Assembly (NCBI GenBank): GCA_964370765.1
Contig: CAYJKW010000024.1
Coordinates: forward strand, 1 to 26,084
Reading direction: 5' to 3'
Origin: CAYJBH01 sp964370765
Lineage (GTDB): Bacteria; Bacillota; Clostridia; Oscillospirales; Ruminococcaceae
Length of the DNA stretch: 26,084 nt
The position numbers were made by a program, and so were the translations under genes. The notes beneath the pieces were generated by a model, which was given only the letters and a program-made list of their open reading frames with translations, did not search any database and was not told the DNA's origin. How positions within the stretch are numbered: the first letter of the stretch is position 1; every line of letters starts with the position of its first letter. Positions 23,274 through 26,084 of this stretch are shown here, one piece after another.

Positions 23274-25163
23274 TTATTCCGAAAGTAGCGCTGCTATATC
23301 GTTTGCAAATCCAACCGGATCCTCAACTTCAAGACCCTCTATAATAAGTGCTTGGTTAAACAGTACCTTTGCATACCTTGCAAATTTATCGTTATCACTT
23401 TCACGTAGCTTTTCAAGGGTTGCAAACGCACTATGATCCGGATTTAACTCCAACACCTTTTGTGCTTTTGGTGCCTCCTGCCCCGGCATCTGTGCCATAA
23501 CCTTTTCCATCTCTATTGAAAGTGCGCCATCACTGGACAGGCACACCGGATGGCTTTTTAGCCTATCGGTAACGGTTACACGGCTAACACTATCACCAAT
23601 TGCATCCTTAATTGCAGTAAGAAGCTCTTTGTTTTCTTCGTTGCGTTCCTCCTGCTTGCTCTCCTCCTCGCCCGGTAGTTCAAGGTTTCCGGAGGAAACA
23701 TTCTTAAACTCTTTCTCGGCATACTCACGCAGCATCTGAAGTGCAAACTCATCCACATCATCGGTAAGATAAAGCACCTCTATTCCGGCATCCTTTAAAC
23801 GCTCGGTCTGTGGCAGTTTATCTATCTGCTCCACACTGCTACCGCTTGCATAGTAGATATACTTCTGCTCTTCCTTCATTCTATCGGTATACTCTTTTAG
23901 AGTTACAAGCTTTTTCTCGGTAGAGGAGTGGAATAGTAACAAGTCCTGTAGTAGCTCCTTGTTCATTCCAAAATCAGAATACGCACCAAACTTTAGCTGC
24001 CTGCCAAACGAATTAAAGAACTTTTCGTAGCCCTCACGGTCGCTTTTTTGTAGCGACAGAAGCTCTGATTTAATCTTTTTGCTAAGCCATTTTTCGATAA
24101 CCTTAAGCTGCCTATCCTGCTGTAGCATCTCGCGGGAGATATTAAGCGATAGATCCTCGCTGTCGATAAGGCCGCGCATAAACGCAAAATAATCCGGCAA
24201 CAGATCGGAGCATTTCTCCATAATCATAACACCCTTAGCGTATAGGGCAAGACCCTTTTCAAAATCCTTAGTGTAAAAATCATACGGTGTTTCGGACGGT
24301 ACAAAAAGTAGTGCAGTAAAGCTTACCGAACCATCGGCCGAGCCGTGAATTACCTTTGACGGCTTATCAAATCCAAAGCGTCGATCGGTGTAAAAGCCTT
24401 CGTATTCCTCCTTGGTTATCTCGCTTTTCTGTTTTTTCCATAGCGGTATCATGCTGTTTAGTGTAGCATCCTCACGTACCTTCTCTGTTACAGCCTCTTT
24501 TTCTTCGCTTCCCGGCTCTATAACATTAGTTTTCTCTACCTCCATAACAATGGGGTAGCGTATATAATCGGAGTATTTCTTAACAAGGCTACGCAGACGA
24601 TATTCTTCAAGATATTCACTATAGCGCTCATCCTCGGTATCCGCTAGTAGTTTAAGGATAATATCGGTACCCTGATCCTTTTTATCACAGGCGCTGATTG
24701 TATAGCCGTCTGCACCGGATGACTGCCAGCAAAATGCCTCCTCGCTACCTCTTGCACGGCTGTTAACGGTAATCTGCTCGGCTACCATGAATGCAGAATA
24801 AAACCCTACACCAAACTGACCGATAAGGTCTACCTCATCCTTGCTCTCGAGTTGTTTTTGAAATGCAAGTGTACCGGACGATGCAATAACACCGAGGTTC
24901 TTCTCCATATCCTCTGCGCTAAAGCCTACACCGTTATCACTTATTGTAAGTGTTCCGGCCTCCTTATCGGCGGTAATGCGCACATTGTAGTCATCACGGT
25001 TAACACCCTTACCATCCGAAAGCTCTAAAAAATAAGCTTTATCTATCGCATCAGATGCATTGCTTATAAGCTCTCTTAGAAAAATCTCCTTATGGGTATA
25101 GATAGAGTGAATCATCATATCCAGCAGACGTTTACTTTCTGCCTTAAATTGTTTTTTTGCCAT
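23274..25163 (-). CDS. htpG: Molecular chaperone HtpG (Hsp90)
   Basis: 629 residues, full length for bacterial Hsp90, a cytosolic ATP-dependent homodimeric chaperone. The N-terminal GHKL ATPase domain shows RELISNASDAIDK (30-42; Glu31, Asn35), ISDNGVGFS near 85, and the lid GQFGVGFYSAFMVA near 115-128. A charged linker near 215-235 leads to the middle domain with LNISREMLQQDRQLK (catalytic Arg region), then the C-terminal dimerisation domain. The N-terminus MAKKQFKAESKRLLDMM fits the family, so the ATG at 25163 is sure; its Shine-Dalgarno is poorly spaced. Expression is very likely repressed by HrcA through the CIRCE element over its promoter. Confidence 0.97.
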   Translation of the reverse strand: MAKKQFKAESKRLLDMMIHSIYTHKEIFLRELISNASDAIDKAYFLELSDGKGVNRDDYNVRITADKEAGTLTISDNGVGFSAEDMEKNLGVIASSGTLAFQKQLESKDEVDLIGQFGVGFYSAFMVAEQITVNSRARGSEEAFCWQSSGADGYTISACDKKDQGTDIILKLLADTEDERYSEYLEEYRLRSLVKKYSDYIRYPIVMEVEKTNVIEPGSEEKEAVTEKVREDATLNSMIPLWKKQKSEITKEEYEGFYTDRRFGFDKPSKVIHGSADGSVSFTALLFVPSETPYDFYTKDFEKGLALYAKGVMIMEKCSDLLPDYFAFMRGLIDSEDLSLNISREMLQQDRQLKVIEKWLSKKIKSELLSLQKSDREGYEKFFNSFGRQLKFGAYSDFGMNKELLQDLLLFHSSTEKKLVTLKEYTDRMKEEQKYIYYASGSSVEQIDKLPQTERLKDAGIEVLYLTDDVDEFALQMLREYAEKEFKNVSSGNLELPGEEESKQEERNEENKELLTAIKDAIGDSVSRVTVTDRLKSHPVCLSSDGALSIEMEKVMAQMPGQEAPKAQKVLELNPDHSAFATLEKLRESDNDKFARYAKVLFNQALIIEGLEVEDPVGFANDIAALLSE

Positions 25164-25222
25164 CCTTTGTAACCATCCTTTCTTTTGCTATTATTGAAAA
25201 TATTATTGTTTTGATTTGTTTT

Positions 25223-25249
25223 TTAGCACTCTATGCTTGTGAGTGCTAA
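25223..25249. promoter_or_regulatory. CIRCE operator (HrcA binding site)
   Basis: TTAGCACTC-N9-GAGTGCTAA, a perfect match to the CIRCE consensus. It covers the predicted start point of the htpG promoter, where HrcA would block transcription until heat or protein-folding stress. Confidence 0.97.
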
Positions 25250-25253
25250 AAAT

Positions 25254-25281
25254 AGTATATCACAGCACAAAAAATTGTCAA
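25254..25281 (-). promoter_or_regulatory. htpG promoter
   Basis: On the minus strand a perfect TTGACA (25281-25276), 16 bp spacer, TATACT (25259-25254), directly followed by the CIRCE element. Confidence 0.8.
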
Positions 25282-25330
25282 TAGTTTTTACAAAATTTCA
25301 CAAAAAATCAATCTCACTATTGCAAATACG

Positions 25331-25359
25331 TTGTTTTTATGGTAAACTGTACCTATTGT
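25331..25359 (+). promoter_or_regulatory. Candidate promoter and operator region of the TetR gene
   Basis: TTGTTT (25331-25336), 17 bp spacer, TATTGT (25354-25359). Between and beyond the boxes are short inverted repeats, GGTA-N5-TACC (25341-25353) and ATTGT-N13-ACAAT (25355-25377), that could serve autoregulation. All matches are modest. Confidence 0.35.
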
Positions 25360-25406
25360 TTGACCGATATGGACAATCGTTGTAACATGTTGAGAGGATG
25401 TGGCCA

Positions 25407-25994
25407 ATGTATCAGAAATTTTTTGACACAAGTAGCGAAAAACAGGATAGAATTATCTCCGCAGCTGTAAAGGAATTTGCCTTGTATGGCTATGAAAACG
25501 CTTCTACCAACCGCATTGTGGCTGATGCAGGTATATCTAAAGGAATACTTTTCCACTATTTTGGAAACAAGCAGAACCTTTTTGAGTTTATTGCAGAATA
25601 TGTAGCACTTGTATTGATAGACGATTATTATAAGAAGATTAACATGTCGCAGACAGATTTCTTCGACCAACTACAAAGCATGTTAATGTTACGTTTTGAG
25701 ATTACCGAGTATTATCCACATGTCTTTTTGTTTTATGATAAAATGAAACTTGATAGTAGCGAACAGGTAAAGCCATTTTTAAGCAACTTTACCGAGCATA
25801 GCTTTTTTGAGCCGTTTAAGCGTTGTGACCGCAGCTTTTTTATGCCCGGTGCAGATTTTGACAGCATAGTTCGCTATACACACTGGATTATCGACGGATT
25901 TATTACCGATTGTAGCGCCATGGACTTCGAAACGAAGGAGCGTGCCGTTACAAAGTTTATTACGATATACCGAAGAATGTTAACAGGCAGATAG
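25407..25994 (+). CDS. TetR/AcrR-family transcriptional regulator
   Basis: 195 residues from the ATG at 25407, which has GAGAGG 9 bp upstream; the ATG at 25398 directly abuts that site and is less likely. The N-terminal helix-turn-helix domain is clear: RIISAAVKEFALYGYENASTNRIVADAGISKGILFHYFGNKQNLFEFI (residues about 16-63), with the recognition helix SKGILFHYF. The rest is a helical ligand/dimer domain of family-typical length with no known ligand signature. A threonine-aldolase-like gene begins 35 bp downstream on the same strand, so the two may form an operon. It is divergent from htpG. Confidence 0.93.
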   Translation: MYQKFFDTSSEKQDRIISAAVKEFALYGYENASTNRIVADAGISKGILFHYFGNKQNLFEFIAEYVALVLIDDYYKKINMSQTDFFDQLQSMLMLRFEITEYYPHVFLFYDKMKLDSSEQVKPFLSNFTEHSFFEPFKRCDRSFFMPGADFDSIVRYTHWIIDGFITDCSAMDFETKERAVTKFITIYRRMLTGR

Positions 25995-26029
25995 TAACAC
26001 CCTATATAACCGGAAAGGATCTTTAAAAT

Positions 26030-26084
26030 ATGAACTACATAGATTTTCGTAGCGATACCGTTACAAAACCCACACCACAGATGC
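26030..26084 (+). CDS. Threonine-aldolase-like PLP enzyme, only the N-terminus in the window
   Basis: The ATG at 26030, preceded by GGAAAGG (26011-26017), opens a frame MNYIDFRSDTVTKPTPQM that runs off the right edge. The RSDTVTKPT motif is the hallmark N-terminus of low-specificity L-threonine aldolases and related beta-eliminating lyases, which split L-threonine to glycine and acetaldehyde. Only 18 residues are seen, but the motif is distinctive. It follows the TetR gene by 35 bp. Confidence 0.8.
   Translation, partial: MNYIDFRSDTVTKPTPQM

Noticed and set aside
25143..25176. Ten-codon overlapping upstream frame at the htpG start (ATG 13 bp before the htpG ATG)
   Set aside because: The ATG directly abuts its only purine-rich site, so initiation there is unlikely. 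The frame is too short to judge.
25360..25388. TTGACC-17-TAACAT as the TetR promoter
   Set aside because: Its start point would fall on the ribosome binding site of the TetR gene, leaving almost no leader. The weaker TTGTTT-17-TATTGT further upstream fits better.
1..26084. CRISPR arrays, insertion sequences, phage genes, tRNA or rRNA genes
   Set aside because: No regularly spaced repeats, transposase or integrase motifs, or tRNA cloverleaf signatures were seen on reading both strands. No scanning program was available.

Overview
The window looks like ordinary chromosome from a low-GC Gram-positive bacterium, most likely a member of the Clostridia (Firmicutes/Bacillota). The signs are AGGAGG-type ribosome binding sites, sigma-A-like TTGACA/TATAAT promoters, a perfect CIRCE operator on htpG, a lipoteichoic-acid-synthase-like protein, an HxlR regulator and a diderm-free set of surface proteins. 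I could not assign a genus. I saw no tRNA, rRNA, CRISPR array, insertion sequence, phage gene or attachment site, and the coding style looks uniform throughout. No stretch longer than about 300 bases lacks a gene.

Left part (1-9.4 kb). A partial short-chain dehydrogenase runs off the left edge. It is transcribed divergently from an HxlR-family regulator, with two face-to-face promoters over a shared inverted repeat. Next come two cell-surface genes: an LTA-synthase-family membrane phosphotransferase, and a membrane-anchored SGNH hydrolase with a long Ser/Thr/Pro tail. They are followed by an AEC-family transporter, a class M sirtuin (SirTM-type) on the opposite strand, an MFS permease, and a response regulator-GGDEF protein with extra sensory domains. 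Two convergent pairs in this part (AEC/sirtuin and MFS/GGDEF) overlap at their stop codons.

Middle part (9.5-17 kb). A PfkB-family fructokinase-like gene stands alone with its own promoter. Upstream of it on the minus strand lies a run of six transport genes. Four of them, a YnjB-like lipoprotein, two permeases and an ATPase, form a complete importer of the YnjBCD type. They run with only 35 bp of gap into an ABC-2-type exporter pair (ATPase and large permease). All six may be one transcript from a good promoter at 16901-16929.

Right part (17-26 kb). This part holds a metallo-beta-lactamase-fold hydrolase and an NCS2 purine permease, converging on a strong bidirectional hairpin. Then comes a tightly packed three-gene minus-strand operon (patatin-like phospholipase, murD, YnbB-type PLP enzyme) with 1-bp and ATGA junctions. 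htpG follows, under a promoter overlapped by a perfect CIRCE element. Last is a divergent TetR regulator followed by the first codons of a threonine-aldolase-like gene cut by the right edge.

Most genes are well-known families. The items I consider worth a second look are the stand-alone SirTM-type sirtuin, the GGDEF protein with a missing I-site arginine and a cysteine cluster, the patatin-murD-ynbB operon, the YnjB-type importer fused in layout to an exporter, and several intergenic palindromes or possible RNA folds. I did not find a convincing wholly new multi-gene system.
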